DNA of 64,000 nt. It comes from Paenimyroides aestuarii (GTDB taxonomy: Bacteria; Bacteroidota; Bacteroidia; Flavobacteriales; Flavobacteriaceae). The stretch is from the NCBI RefSeq assembly GCF_024628805.1, contig NZ_CP102382.1, positions 2,046,001 to 2,110,000 of the forward strand. The letters are read 5' to 3'. Of the stretch, positions 21,405 to 30,319 are shown one piece after another; within the stretch, counting starts at the first letter, position 1, and every line of letters starts with the position of its first letter. Both the position numbers and the translations under genes were made by a program. Under the pieces are notes generated by a model. The model saw only the letters and a list, made by a program, of their open reading frames with translations. It was not told where the DNA came from and ran no database searches.

Positions 21405-22436
21405 TTATTTTTTGAAGTAGATTTTGTTCGCTAAGTTTTGTAGGTCAGCAGTGTCAGTATTGCAAAGAATAATTAGGATTTTGTCAAAGTTTTTATTTGT
21501 GATGATTTGAGAATTAAAGCCGTCAATATTTCCGCTTCGTCTGTAAACATTTGAGTTTTCATCGAAATAAAATCCAAATGTAGGTTTTCCCGAAAGCCAA
21601 TCAATGTATTCATCGGTTTGAGGTTTTAAAAGATATTGAGTTTTTGATTTTTCGGAAATTAATTTATTGTCTTTTATAGCGAGTAAAAGTTTTAGTAAGT
21701 CTTCAGTTGTCGAATAAATTCCACCTGCTCCAAAATAATTTGAGATATATCTTCTATCATTGAACAGAGGTTCATCTTTGTTTCCTTCCCCAAAAGAATA
21801 ATTATGATAACCGTAAGCCAAGTTTTTGATAACTTCGTTTTCACTAACAAATCCTGCATTTTCCAATTTTAATGGTTTCAAAATTAAGTCTTCGATTGCT
21901 TTTGAAAATGGTTTAGCCGTAACTATTTCAATGATTTTTGACAACAATACAAAATCAACATTGTTATAGTTGAATTTTAAAGTGTTATTTGGCGATTTTT
22001 TGACAAACTCATTTATGTAGTCGTCAATAGAATATTTATTTACAACAGCTTTTATTGGTTCATTTTCCAAGCCGGAATGATGAATTATTAAATCTTCTAT
22101 TGTAATGCTTTTACATTCTTCGGAAATATTGGGAATAAATTTTTCAATTTTGTCGTTGAAATTAATCAGACCTTTTTCTTGAAGTTGGATAATTGCAAGT
22201 GATGTAAAAAGTTTGGTTATTGATGCTATTGGAAATCGAGTTTTATTATCAATTTCTACATCAAACTGAATGTTAGAAAAGCCTTTGCTTATTTTTTGAG
22301 TTTGGTTTCCGTCATAGTACAAAACCGCTCCGTTGAAATGTCCTTTTTCAAATTCTTGATTTATTATTTCTTCAATATTGTTTTGTCCGAATAAGATTAA
22401 GGGAATAAATAAGAATGTCGTCAGGAAAAATTTCAT
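21405..22436 (-). CDS. Serine hydrolase, beta-lactamase/PBP4*-like (cassette A)
   Basis: The 343-residue protein has a signal peptide (MKFFLTTFLFIPLILFGQ) and the class C beta-lactamase/D-Ala-D-Ala peptidase fold motifs: S72-I-T-K75 and a YNN-type motif in FNYNNVDF around residue 157. It is probably exported and acts on peptide or ester substrates; actual beta-lactam resistance cannot be inferred. It is the only gene between introns 1 and 2, and its stop lies 12 bp from the restored attC half at 21393. Confidence 0.85.
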   Translation of the reverse strand: MKFFLTTFLFIPLILFGQNNIEEIINQEFEKGHFNGAVLYYDGNQTQKISKGFSNIQFDVEIDNKTRFPIASITKLFTSLAIIQLQEKGLINFNDKIEKFIPNISEECKSITIEDLIIHHSGLENEPIKAVVNKYSIDDYINEFVKKSPNNTLKFNYNNVDFVLLSKIIEIVTAKPFSKAIEDLILKPLKLENAGFVSENEVIKNLAYGYHNYSFGEGNKDEPLFNDRRYISNYFGAGGIYSTTEDLLKLLLAIKDNKLISEKSKTQYLLKPQTDEYIDWLSGKPTFGFYFDENSNVYRRSGNIDGFNSQIITNKNFDKILIILCNTDTADLQNLANKIYFKK

Positions 22437-22472
22437 ACTTTATTTTTTGCAGTTTGTTCGGTTAAAATTACA

Positions 22473-22597
22473 GCTAACGGTTTGCAGCTACAAGAAGTGG
22501 CGAACTTCGGAACTGCGTATTTTCTGCTAAGATAAAATTTCTTGCGAAAACTGAACGTGAATTTTGTACTTTTTTCGCCATTTCTTGTAACTGCTGT
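22473..22597 (-). repeat. attC-like site 1, interrupted by intron 2
   Basis: Left core GCTAAC (22473-22478); arms GCAGCTACAAGAAGTGGCG and CGCCATTTCTTGTAACTGC pair across an AT-rich loop. The right core is split: GT at 22596-22597 and TAGC at 24570-24573, giving GTTAGC after intron removal, the exact complement of the left core. The site separates cassettes A and B. Confidence 0.8.
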
Positions 22598-23160
22598 GTG
22601 TGCCCTGCATATGCAGGACACACCCCCGAAAGCTTTTCAAATAGTTCAAAAATACAAATTTAGTTTTAAGAACCAAGTTTTCGGGGTGTTATTTTTCCAG
22701 AGGGTGTGAGTCCCTTACGAGCGGATTGAACCCCGAATCGTTAGCAAGCTGCAAGGTGGTTTATCGTGAGGTATGCACTGAAGGAAGCAGGACTGCAAAA
22801 GTCTGTACCGACGAACAGAAAGTACATAAGAGGCATAACAATAAGGATGAGTATCCACAGCAATACGAAGTCCAAAACAGTGTTCTGAACATGCTATTAA
22901 ATCAGATTATTGTTATGTAGATGTACCGGCGATAGACGGAAGGAAAAAGCATTTACCAGGGGAGGTCTTGGCAATTACGAGTTAATCAAGCCAAGAAGTC
23001 AGCAGAGGTCATAGTACTTGAAAGTAACGAGATGCGAATAGATACCGCATAGGCCTCACAAACAAGGAAGGACTGAACGTAAAGAGGTTTTCAATAGGTA
23101 ACGGAATCTCGCCAAGGCGGATAGCCCCACTTAACGAAAACAGGTTGAAAAACAACTAAA

Positions 23161-24351
23161 ATGATAACAAGAGTAGTACAACCTTTTCAACTTCAAAAAG
23201 CATTGGAACACGTGATTGCCAATAAAGGCAATGCGGGTGTTGATGGTGTTTCTATCCGAGAACTCCGTAAGGTGTTTTCTGAAAAGAAACTACAACTGAT
23301 TGAAGCAATCAAACAAGGCAACTACCAAGTACAACCCATTTTAGGTATTGAAATTCCCAAGGAAAACGGAAAAACCCGATTATTGGGCGTTCCAACTACT
23401 ACAGAACGTGTGTTGCAACAAGCCGTAGCACAAACTATTGCACCGCTTTTTGAACCCGAATTTAGTAATTACAGCTATGGATTTAGACCTCACAAAAATG
23501 CCCGACAAGCCGTTGGACAAGCACGAGACTACATCCATTCAGGATTAAACCACATTGTGGATATCGACCTGAAAAATTTCTTTGACGAAGTTGACCACTG
23601 TTTATTACTGAATTTAATCTATCAAAAAGTGAAATGCAAAGTTACGATGCAACTGATACGCAAATGGCTCAGAGCACCGATTAAAATCAATGGAAAGCTA
23701 CGCAAACGAAGAAAAGGCGTTCCGCAAGGTTCTCCCTTAAGTCCACTAATGTCAAACATCTTACTCCATCAATTGGATAAAGAAATGACCCGAAGAGGAC
23801 ACAAATTTGTACGTTATGCGGATGATTTTAGTATTTACAGCAAAAGCCACAATCAAGCCCAAGCTACAAGAGTGGTGATTGAAAAGTTTCTCAAGGACAA
23901 ACTCAAATTGACTATAAATGAAGAAAAGAGCGGTATAAGAAAACCCGTCAACTTCACGATTTTAGGATTTGGGTTCGTACCTACGTATGAAAAAGGAAGC
24001 AAGAATCAATACCAATTCATAGTAGCCGAAAAGGCGTGGAAGAAACTAAAAGAACGACTTAAAACAATTACCCGAAAAACCACACCTGCCACCTTTGAAG
24101 AGCGTATTGCCAAGATAAAAGAAGTGCAACGCGGATGGCTGAACTATTTTCAAGGCACAAGTATTTTAGGCAAATTACGCGATTTAGATGGTTGGTTACG
24201 CAACCGACTGCGCTACTGCATTTGGCATCATTGGAAGAAACCCGAAAGGAAAAGGAAAAACCTGATTCGATTGGGCGCCAGCCAAGACCACGCCTATGCT
24301 TGGAGCAGAACACGAAATGCTTTGCATTCACGAACACCAATAAAACAATAA
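23161..24351 (+). CDS. Group II intron reverse transcriptase/maturase, C-terminally cut
   Basis: The 396-residue protein has RT domains with GFRPHKNARQAV, QGSPLSPL (189-196) and the catalytic FVRYADDF (216-223), then a GIIM maturase/thumb region (WLNYFQGTS through RKRKNLIRLG). There is no HNH endonuclease domain, as in group IIC. After AWSRTR the frame enters a 50-nt insertion (24317-24366) and stops at 24349-24351. The expected ending GGWAIAQSPILNTTITLQRL and on to CEPPST* is intact in another frame (24369-24506), reaching into domain V. Activity of the cut protein is uncertain. Confidence 0.9.
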   Translation: MITRVVQPFQLQKALEHVIANKGNAGVDGVSIRELRKVFSEKKLQLIEAIKQGNYQVQPILGIEIPKENGKTRLLGVPTTTERVLQQAVAQTIAPLFEPEFSNYSYGFRPHKNARQAVGQARDYIHSGLNHIVDIDLKNFFDEVDHCLLLNLIYQKVKCKVTMQLIRKWLRAPIKINGKLRKRRKGVPQGSPLSPLMSNILLHQLDKEMTRRGHKFVRYADDFSIYSKSHNQAQATRVVIEKFLKDKLKLTINEEKSGIRKPVNFTILGFGFVPTYEKGSKNQYQFIVAEKAWKKLKERLKTITRKTTPATFEERIAKIKEVQRGWLNYFQGTSILGKLRDLDGWLRNRLRYCIWHHWKKPERKRKNLIRLGASQDHAYAWSRTRNALHSRTPIKQ

Positions 24352-24368
24352 AAAAAGCGTGAGTAAAA

Positions 24369-24506
24369 GGTGGTTGGGCAATAGCACAAAGTCCTATTTT
24401 AAACACCACCATTACTCTACAACGCTTGAAGAAAAGAGGTTATGTTTCCTTAACCGAATTACATTTACAACTTAACCCATCTCTTTGCGAACCGCCAAGT
24501 ACGTGA
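24369..24506 (+). pseudogene. Detached C-terminal 45 codons of RT (copy 1)
   Basis: Reads GGWAIAQSPIL, then LQRLKKRGYVSLTELHLQLN and ends CEPPST, which matches the usual C-terminus of this RT family. It lacks a start and is out of frame with the main ORF. Stops also occur just upstream in its own frame (TGA 24360-24362), so a simple frameshift cannot join the parts. Confidence 0.75.
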
Positions 24507-24583
24507 CCCGTACGCGTGGTGGTGTGAGAGGCTCTCCCTGCTAGTTTCTGGCAGGGCAGTCTACTCGATTAGCGGTAGTATTT

Positions 24584-25303
24584 CTAATATTCATCATATT
24601 CCTTTAATGGTTTATATGTCTTGAAACGAATGTAAGCTGCTTTATTTGTCGTGTCTTGAAATATGACTTTTTCCTTTCCATTTCTGTCAATTTCTTTAAC
24701 TGTCACACCGTCCATTGCTTCAACACTTGCAAACTCTTTTAAACTGTCTCCGCTAATTCTAAGAAAAACTGTCGAGCTACCACCATAAACTAAGAATGCG
24801 TCAATACAATTCAGTTCCTTATTGTAAAGCATGTTAGGATAATTCTCCGAATTTTTCATTTCGATTAACTGGTCCTTTGTCTTGTCATAAATGAATAAGC
24901 GTCTTACCTCATTAGCTCCTCTTGCTGCAACAGCGGATACAATTGTCATATCATTTAATCCATCATTATTGAAGTCGCTCAATTTTGTGTCACAACCTAT
25001 AACTCCGTCTTTCAAAAAATGTATTGTCTGATTAAGTTTCCATTTATCCCCTTGCTTGATGTAAAAATTTATGTCAACATAATTGCTGTCTGTTGCTCTG
25101 TATTTATAAACTTCTACCTTATTGAACTTCTTCCTTCCAACAGTTGTGCTGTCAATGAAAACCTCTTCAAGTTGAACAGTGTCTGTAGAAACTCTTTCAG
25201 TTGAATGTATTTGTGTGGCGTCCTTATTTGACATAACGCTTTTGTCTTGTCGGTTTTGGCAAGAAAAAAGTAGAAATATTGTTAGTCCTAAATAAAATTT
25301 CAT
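24584..25303 (-). CDS. Lipoprotein with VCBS/FG-GAP-like segment (cassette B)
   Basis: From the ATG at 25303 the protein has a lipoprotein signal peptide, MKFYLGLTIFLLFSC with Cys15, then a beta-rich region containing KLSDFNNDGLNDMTIVSA, a D-x-N-x-D-G-x-x-D calcium-loop-like motif of the FG-GAP/VCBS type. The longer reading frame upstream is rejected because it runs into the attC palindrome and lacks a signal peptide. It is an outer-face lipoprotein of unknown role. Sole gene of its cassette. Confidence 0.75.
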   Translation of the reverse strand: MKFYLGLTIFLLFSCQNRQDKSVMSNKDATQIHSTERVSTDTVQLEEVFIDSTTVGRKKFNKVEVYKYRATDSNYVDINFYIKQGDKWKLNQTIHFLKDGVIGCDTKLSDFNNDGLNDMTIVSAVAARGANEVRRLFIYDKTKDQLIEMKNSENYPNMLYNKELNCIDAFLVYGGSSTVFLRISGDSLKEFASVEAMDGVTVKEIDRNGKEKVIFQDTTNKAAYIRFKTYKPLKEYDEY

Positions 25304-25330
25304 TGTCTGTTGTGTCGTCTTAATATTACC

Positions 25331-25613
25331 GCTAACGGGTCGGCGGCTTTGCGAAGTTCTTTTTCCGAGCTTGCTCGAGGAAAGGATTTTGCAAAACCGC
25401 ATGATGTGCGAAGTTCGCGAAGCGACAAGCGCATCGTGCGGTGCAGGCGCCGCCCCGATGTAGCGAAAGAAGCGTAAGCGGATTTCGCTACATCGTCTGG
25501 GTATTGCCGAAGGCGGGGATTTTTAGCACCGAACTTCAATAGAAATACCAAAGCTCAAATATAGCAAAAAGTTCATTAGAATTCCGTCAGCCCCGCTTTT
25601 GGCAATACCTTGT
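25331..25613 (-). repeat. attC-like site 2, complex and interrupted by intron 3
   Basis: Contains a left core GCTAAC (25331-25336) and, further in, arms GGGTATTGCCGAAGGCGGGG (25499-25518) and CCCCGCTTTTGGCAATACC (25591-25609). The right core is GT (25612-25613) plus TATAGG (26278-26283). Between lies GC-rich foldback DNA including GATGTAGCGAAA/TTTCGCTACATC. The region is about twice the length of the other sites, so it may be two sites with a gene-less cassette between them. Confidence 0.65.
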
Positions 25614-26277
25614 GTGTGCCCTGCATATGCAGGACACACCCCGAAAGCTTTTCAAATAGTTCAAAAATACAAATTTAGTTTTAAGAACCAAGTTTTCGGG
25701 GTGTTATTTTTCCAGAGGGTGTGAGTCCCTTACGAGCGGATTGAACCCCGAATCGTTAGCAAGCTGCAAGGTGGTTTATCGTGAGGTATGCACTGAAGGA
25801 AGCAGGACTGCAAAAGTCTGTACCGACGAACAGAAAGTACATAAGAGGCATAACAATAAGGATGAGTATCCACAGCAATACGAAGTCCAAAACAGTGTTC
25901 TGAACATGCTATTAAATCAGATTATTGTTATGTAGATGTACCGGCGATAGACGGAAGGAAAAAGCATTTACCAGGGGAGGTCTTGGCAATTACGAGTTAA
26001 TCAAGCCAAGAAGTCAGCAGAGGTCATAGTACTTGAAAGTAACGAGATGCGAATAGATACCGCATAGGCCTCACAAACAAGGAAGGACTGAACGTAAATC
26101 TCCAAGAAATTCGACTAGGAAAGTTAGCTTAGCCTAGTCTTAAAGTAAATTATGGATAGCTCAAAAGGTGTAAAGAGCTTTTGATTGATGATTTACGAAC
26201 CGCCGTATACGAGAACCGTACGTACGGTGGTGTGAGAGGCTCTCCCTGTCAGTTTCTGGCAGGGCAGTCTACTCGAT
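25614..26277 (+). mobile_element. Group II intron 3, ORF-less (664 nt)
   Basis: By eye identical to intron 1 over its full 664 nt, including the middle segment with the stem GACTAGG/CCTAGTC and the domain V with the CGC triad. It separates GT from TATAGG of an attC-like core; the joined sequence is GTTATAGG, as seen intact at 31091-31098. It needs splicing/mobility help in trans, presumably from the RTs of introns 2 and 4. Confidence 0.88.
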
Positions 26278-26288
26278 TATAGGCAGTT

Positions 26289-26825
26289 TTATTTATTTAG
26301 TTCAAAAATTAAATCGCCATTTAATTCTAATAGATTTTCGAACTCCAAATACAGATCAGCTAATAAACGATTACTTAGCTTAACTTTAGCACTTGTTCTT
26401 GTATTATTATAACAACTTGAGTTTGTAACTAACATTTGAATTCTACGATTAATATCTTGCAACTTAATATTAGATTTAAATCTCTTATTGTTGTTTTTAT
26501 CAATCGAATTAAATCTAATTGAAAATATTTTAAATTTATTTGTAATTTCTCTCCTGTTATAGTCACCTTTTGAAAGTTCATCAATAAATTGTTTGTATTC
26601 TACAAGAATTTGGTCACAATGAGTTATGTGATAAGACTTTAAAGATCTATGAATTAAAAATTTGTTTTGTAGATAATAAGCAATTAATAATGGCATTCCT
26701 ATATCTACTAAAATAGATATGAATGCTAATAAATTTGAAACGTCAATATCTATTGAGATTGAGAATTGTATTAATTTAAACAATAAATAGCATATAATTA
26801 TAATTACTAAGATAATTGTTTTCAT
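26289..26825 (-). CDS. Membrane-anchored hypothetical protein (cassette C, gene 3)
   Basis: The 178-residue protein has two N-terminal hydrophobic segments (IILVIIIICYLLFKLI and LLAFISILVDIGMPLLIAYY), followed by a charged, helical cytoplasmic region (YNRREITNKFKIFSIRFNS). No known family is recognised. Its start overlaps the end of the STAS-like gene by 4 bp, so it belongs to the same three-gene unit. It may anchor or serve as the output of the module (inference). Confidence 0.7.
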   Translation of the reverse strand: MKTIILVIIIICYLLFKLIQFSISIDIDVSNLLAFISILVDIGMPLLIAYYLQNKFLIHRSLKSYHITHCDQILVEYKQFIDELSKGDYNRREITNKFKIFSIRFNSIDKNNNKRFKSNIKLQDINRRIQMLVTNSSCYNNTRTSAKVKLSNRLLADLYLEFENLLELNGDLIFELNK

Positions 26826-27184
26826 TTAACCTCTTTTCTAGGATTACCCTTTTCATATTTTTTCTTCCAAGATGGTAAAATTTCGTTTAAAATTATTTCT
26901 TCCCAATCAGGTTCTTGCTCTGATTTAATTTTTAAATGACTAATAATGTTTTTATATTCAAAATCATATACTAAATTACCAAACGCTTCATCTAAAAAAG
27001 AAGATGCATAACCAGCAGTGTTATCTAAATCTACAAGTAAAATTTTATTTTCTGAAATTGCTTTTTCGTAATTAGGTTTTACAACATCATAATAAAATTG
27101 TTCTCCAGAGTTTTCATCCTGCTCGATATATCTAACGTCAGGATATTCTGTAAAATCTAAAACTTTAATTAAAATGTTCTCCAT
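26822..27184 (-). CDS. STAS-like domain protein, DUF4325-type (cassette C, gene 2)
   Basis: The 120-residue protein contains ILLVDLDNTAGYASSFLDEA and FGNLVYDF, the signature of the DUF4325/STAS-like family, in which a strand is followed by a conserved G-Y-x-S-S-F-L-D-E-A-F-G turn. Such proteins are usually encoded beside GHKL ATPases, as here. It overlaps the upstream ATPase gene by 20 bp and the downstream gene by 4 bp. The partner relationship resembles anti-sigma kinase/antagonist pairs, but function is unproven. Confidence 0.8.
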   Translation of the reverse strand: MENILIKVLDFTEYPDVRYIEQDENSGEQFYYDVVKPNYEKAISENKILLVDLDNTAGYASSFLDEAFGNLVYDFEYKNIISHLKIKSEQEPDWEEIILNEILPSWKKKYEKGNPRKEVK

Positions 27185-28238
27185 CTTTTTGTAATAATAT
27201 TAAATCTAATTCCCAATAGTAAAAAGTTCCACTAAATTCTCTATCTAAAATTATGCTATTCTTTGTTTCTAAATTCAAATATACGTCATTTGTGATACAA
27301 ATTAGGTTTTTTACAGTATTCTTAACGCTTTGATGTTGAATTATTGGTAAACCTCTATTTCTATTATTCTGTGTTTTAAATCTTGAATTGTACTTTTTGT
27401 CAAACAAATTCTTTAACATAAGGTCATTTGAAAATTTTCTGTCTTTTAATAATTGTTTGATTCTTCTGTCCAATCTAATATTTAATTGTTGTAATATTCC
27501 TAATCCGTTATCAGTAAAAGTAAAGTATAATTTATTTTCATTTTTCTTGTAATTTATACCAAGCACCCAATGTTTTTCATCTTTACCTTTATAATAAGCA
27601 TGTTCAATTGAATTAGCATTCATTTCCATTATCAAAGTATATATTGGTCTATAATGTTGCTTTGTGCCAGTTAAAGCCTCCATCGCTAATTTTATATTTT
27701 CACCAACTATTTTACCTTTTCCTTTAGTTGTGGAATATCCCAGAAGGAGTAAGTTTTTATTTTCGTTTTTTCTTGTTTTTATATTATTAGTTAATCTCTT
27801 GTTAACCTTACTGATGTTTTGGAAAAAACCACTTTCTAATAAAAAATTATAAGCATTTTTATTTTTAGGAACGGAGCCAGAAACTAATTTATTATTTAAT
27901 GTTAATTCTTCAACAGATGATAATAATAAAGAAATAGCTCCAATATCAATATTTTGAACATCATCTAAATCAATTAAAATTTCTGAGATATCATCATTAT
28001 TTTTAAGGCTTTTAAGATTTGCTATAAAATTTATCACTTCTTTTGGATAAATTAAAAGTTCAAAATTATTGTCAGGTTTTAAAATGACTGTTTTTTTTCT
28101 CCTTTTGATATAATCAACATAAAAATCCTTAAAATTAGTAAACGGATGAATTCTAATAATTCTTGCTTTATTACGCCTTTTTCTTTCAGCTTTACTAATT
28201 CTATGATATCTTTTATAGCTTTTACTTAAATTTTTCAA
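27165..28238 (-). CDS. STAS + GHKL (HATPase) ATP-binding protein (cassette C, gene 1)
   Basis: The 357-residue protein has a very basic N-terminus (KAERKRRNKARIIRI), a STAS-like region (about 60-140; ILIDLDDVQNIDIGAISLLL) and a GHKL ATPase region: N-box with E205 and N209 in LIMEMNANSIEHA, G1 box D243-N-G-L-G247 and a G2-like RNRGLPII near 313-320. No phospho-acceptor H-box is seen, so it is not a typical histidine kinase. The start is a TTG at 28236-28238; no ATG is available. Likely a signalling switch; a defence role is speculative. Confidence 0.78.
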   Translation of the reverse strand: MKNLSKSYKRYHRISKAERKRRNKARIIRIHPFTNFKDFYVDYIKRRKKTVILKPDNNFELLIYPKEVINFIANLKSLKNNDDISEILIDLDDVQNIDIGAISLLLSSVEELTLNNKLVSGSVPKNKNAYNFLLESGFFQNISKVNKRLTNNIKTRKNENKNLLLLGYSTTKGKGKIVGENIKLAMEALTGTKQHYRPIYTLIMEMNANSIEHAYYKGKDEKHWVLGINYKKNENKLYFTFTDNGLGILQQLNIRLDRRIKQLLKDRKFSNDLMLKNLFDKKYNSRFKTQNNRNRGLPIIQHQSVKNTVKNLICITNDVYLNLETKNSIILDREFSGTFYYWELDLILLQKDGEHFN

Positions 28239-28284
28239 TTTAATATTTTGAATTTATATTGGTATGTAGTTTTTATAAAATTGC

Positions 28285-28411
28285 CTATAACGGTTTGCAG
28301 CTACCCGAAGGTGGCGATTTCGAAGCACTTCACTGTCAACCAAGCACAAACTTTGATAGAAGCACAAAGCTTGATTTAACCACTGAACCGCCACTTTTGG
28401 GTAGGTGCTGT
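28285..28411 (-). repeat. attC-like site 3, interrupted by intron 4
   Basis: Left core CTATAAC (28285-28291); arms GCAGCTACCCGAAGGTGGCG and CGCCACTTTTGGGTAGGTGC pair. The loop contains GAAGCAC and AGAAGCACAAAGCT, also found in site 4. Right core GT (28410-28411) plus TAGC (30383-30386) after intron removal. Confidence 0.8.
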
Positions 28412-28973
28412 GTGTGCCCTGCATATGCAGGACACACCCCGAAAGCTTTTCAAATAGTTCAAAAATACAAATTTAGTTTTAAGAACCAAGTTTTCGGGGT
28501 GTTATTTTTCCAGAGGGTGTGAGTCCCTTACGAGCGGATTGAACCCCGAATCGTTAGCAAGCTGCAAGGTGGTTTATCGTGAGGTATGCACTGAAGGAAG
28601 CAGGACTGCAAAAGTCTGTACCGACGAACAGAAAGTACATAAGAGGCATAACAATAAGGATGAGTATCCACAGCAATACGAAGTCCAAAACAGTGTTCTG
28701 AACATGCTATTAAATCAGATTATTGTTATGTAGATGTACCGGCGATAGACGGAAGGAAAAAGCATTTACCAGGGGAGGTCTTGGCAATTACGAGTTAATC
28801 AAGCCAAGAAGTCAGCAGAGGTCATAGTACTTGAAAGTAACGAGATGCGAATAGATACCGCATAGGCCTCACAAACAAGGAAGGACTGAACGTAAAGAGG
28901 TTTTCAATAGGTAACGGAATCTCGCCAAGGCGGATAGCCCCACTTAACGAAAACAGGTTGAAAAACAACTAAA

Positions 28974-30164
28974 ATGATAACAAGAGTAGTACAACCTTTT
29001 CAACTTCAAAAAGCATTGGAACACGTGATTGCCAATAAAGGCAATGCGGGTGTTGATGGTGTTTCTATCCGAGAACTCCGTAAGGTGTTTTCTGAAAAGA
29101 AACTACAACTGATTGAAGCAATCAAACAAGGCAACTACCAAGTACAACCCATTTTAGGTATTGAAATTCCCAAGGAAAACGGAAAAACCCGATTATTGGG
29201 CGTTCCAACTACTACAGAACGTGTGTTGCAACAAGCCGTAGCACAAACTATTGCACCGCTTTTTGAACCCGAATTTAGTAATTACAGCTATGGATTTAGA
29301 CCTCACAAAAATGCCCGACAAGCCGTTGGACAAGCACGAGACTACATCCATTCAGGATTAAACCACATTGTGGATATCGACCTGAAAAATTTCTTTGACG
29401 AAGTTGACCACTGTTTATTACTGAATTTAATCTATCAAAAAGTGAAATGCAAAGTTACGATGCAACTGATACGCAAATGGCTCAGAGCACCGATTAAAAT
29501 CAATGGAAAGCTACGCAAACGAAGAAAAGGCGTTCCGCAAGGTTCTCCCTTAAGTCCACTAATGTCAAACATCTTACTCCATCAATTGGATAAAGAAATG
29601 ACCCGAAGAGGACACAAATTTGTACGTTATGCGGATGATTTTAGTATTTACAGCAAAAGCCACAATCAAGCCCAAGCTACAAGAGTGGTGATTGAAAAGT
29701 TTCTCAAGGACAAACTCAAATTGACTATAAATGAAGAAAAGAGCGGTATAAGAAAACCCGTCAACTTCACGATTTTAGGATTTGGGTTCGTACCTACGTA
29801 TGAAAAAGGAAGCAAGAATCAATACCAATTCATAGTAGCCGAAAAGGCGTGGAAGAAACTAAAAGAACGACTTAAAACAATTACCCGAAAAACCACACCT
29901 GCCACCTTTGAAGAGCGTATTGCCAAGATAAAAGAAGTGCAACGCGGATGGCTGAACTATTTTCAAGGCACAAGTATTTTAGGCAAATTACGCGATTTAG
30001 ATGGTTGGTTACGCAACCGACTGCGCTACTGCATTTGGCATCATTGGAAGAAACCCGAAAGGAAAAGGAAAAACCTGATTCGATTGGGCGCCAGCCAAGA
30101 CCACGCCTATGCTTGGAGCAGAACACGAAATGCTTTGCATTCACGAACACCAATAAAACAATAA
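28974..30164 (+). CDS. Group II intron reverse transcriptase/maturase, second copy
   Basis: Amino-acid sequence is identical to the RT at 23161, including YADD at 219-222, the GIIM region and the early stop caused by the same 50-nt insertion. The detached 45-codon ending lies at 30182-30319. The shared insertion shows that the cut form was itself copied, or that one copy was converted by the other. Confidence 0.9.
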   Translation: MITRVVQPFQLQKALEHVIANKGNAGVDGVSIRELRKVFSEKKLQLIEAIKQGNYQVQPILGIEIPKENGKTRLLGVPTTTERVLQQAVAQTIAPLFEPEFSNYSYGFRPHKNARQAVGQARDYIHSGLNHIVDIDLKNFFDEVDHCLLLNLIYQKVKCKVTMQLIRKWLRAPIKINGKLRKRRKGVPQGSPLSPLMSNILLHQLDKEMTRRGHKFVRYADDFSIYSKSHNQAQATRVVIEKFLKDKLKLTINEEKSGIRKPVNFTILGFGFVPTYEKGSKNQYQFIVAEKAWKKLKERLKTITRKTTPATFEERIAKIKEVQRGWLNYFQGTSILGKLRDLDGWLRNRLRYCIWHHWKKPERKRKNLIRLGASQDHAYAWSRTRNALHSRTPIKQ

Positions 30165-30181
30165 AAAAAGCGTGAGTAAAA

Positions 30182-30319
30182 GGTGGTTGGGCAATAGCAC
30201 AAAGTCCTATTTTAAACACCACCATTACTCTACAACGCTTGAAGAAAAGAGGTTATGTTTCCTTAACCGAATTACATTTACAACTTAACCCATCTCTTTG
30301 CGAACCGCCAAGTACGTGA
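30182..30319 (+). pseudogene. Detached C-terminal 45 codons of RT (copy 2)
   Basis: Identical to 24369-24506: GGWAIAQSPIL through CEPPST and TGA, in a frame not joined to the RT ORF. Confidence 0.75.

Larger units (their letters stand above)
22598..24569 (+). mobile_element. Group II intron 2, RT-encoding (1972 nt)
   Basis: The first 486 nt match intron 1 apart from one extra C (CACCCCCG). The sequences then diverge: a leader and an RT gene follow. Domain V at about 24488-24527 is CCGCCA-A-GTACG-TGACC-CGTAC-GCG-TGGTGG, again with a CGC triad, then hairpin CCCTGCTAG/CTGGCAGGG and CTACTCGAT. It is inserted between GT and TAGC of an attC-like core, antisense to the cassette genes. Group IIC-attC by target and structure. 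Confidence 0.9.

Noticed and set aside
22433..22621. ORF overlapping attC-like site 1 on the minus strand
   Set aside because: It spans the palindrome and the intron start and has no homology-like features.
24068..24412. Long minus-strand ORFs inside both RT genes (also 29881-30225)
   Set aside because: Shadow frames of the RT gene; the plus-strand RT has the clear motifs.
26822..28238. Histidine kinase/response regulator pair
   Set aside because: No H-box with phospho-accepting His and no receiver domain; STAS-like partners instead.
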